This document shows positions 32,284 to 32,341 of a DNA stretch of 32,341 nt, in pieces. The translations under genes and the position numbers were made by a program. The stretch comes from Sporohalobacter salinus (GTDB lineage: Bacteria; Bacillota; Halanaerobiia; Halobacteroidales; Acetohalobiaceae), in assembly GCF_016908635.1 (NCBI RefSeq), contig NZ_JAFBEG010000022.1, positions 1 to 32,341 on the forward strand, read 5' to 3'. The notes beneath the pieces were generated by a model. It was not told the origin of the DNA. It searched no databases and worked only from the letters and a program-made list of their open reading frames with translations. Numbering within the stretch: the stretch's first letter is position 1; each line of letters begins with the position of its first letter.

Positions 32284-32341
32284 CAGTTATAAATTGTTCT
32301 TGTAATTATTTATAAAATATGCATTAGAGAATAAATTTCTA

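Overview
The window is 32.3 kb of AT-rich bacterial chromosome in which every gene but one is read from the + strand. Codon choice, strong AAGGAGG-type ribosome binding sites, sigma-A promoters (TTGxxx-17/18-TATAAT) and gene content suggest a low-GC anaerobic Firmicute-grade organism. A Halanaerobiales-type bacterium is my best guess, but nothing here fixes the species. I see no rRNA, tRNA, CRISPR array, insertion sequence or prophage.

Layout. (1) 1-8766: arginine/carbamoyl-phosphate block carA-carB, terminator, then argF-argG-GNAT acetyltransferase-argH under a promoter overlapped by a near-perfect ARG box. (2) 8767-10432: small genes of unclear role: a DUF2103-like protein, a stand-alone WYL-domain protein, an orphan two-TM membrane protein, and a convergent 50-codon minus-strand ORF sharing a bidirectional terminator. 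(3) 10575-12475: folE (GTP cyclohydrolase I) and a DUF362/ferredoxin protein. (4) 12522-14880: rimO, pgsA and pgpA, tightly overlapping (ribosomal protein modification and phosphatidylglycerol synthesis). (5) 14972-20240: quality-control genes: a membrane-anchored protein overlapping a short FtsH-like AAA+ metalloprotease, then a pair of M16 peptidases, one with and one without the zinc motif. (6) 20401-27263: a compact pel exopolysaccharide operon, pelD-pelA(deacetylase)-pelE-pelF-pelG, with a probable c-di-GMP receptor site in PelD and no outer-membrane or glycoside-hydrolase component visible. (7) 27334-29421: zinc-ribbon protein, TM1586-type nitroreductase and a YegS/DgkA-type lipid kinase.

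(8) 29468-32341 is the most unusual part. A structured RNA of about 100 nt occurs three times (29608, 30798, 31541), each time upstream of a small envelope gene: a lipoprotein once, then two paralogous four-TM proteins. Each copy folds as a 9-bp hairpin whose loop can pair with a conserved GGCAAAYCC strand, followed by a terminator-like hairpin. Compensatory base changes support the fold. Copies 2 and 3 lie in a tandem duplication of about 750 bp that includes promoter, a 43-bp identical box, RNA and gene. I could not match the RNA to a riboswitch class I know. It is either a new cis-regulatory leader or a family of small RNAs. The window ends in a frameshifted gene remnant.
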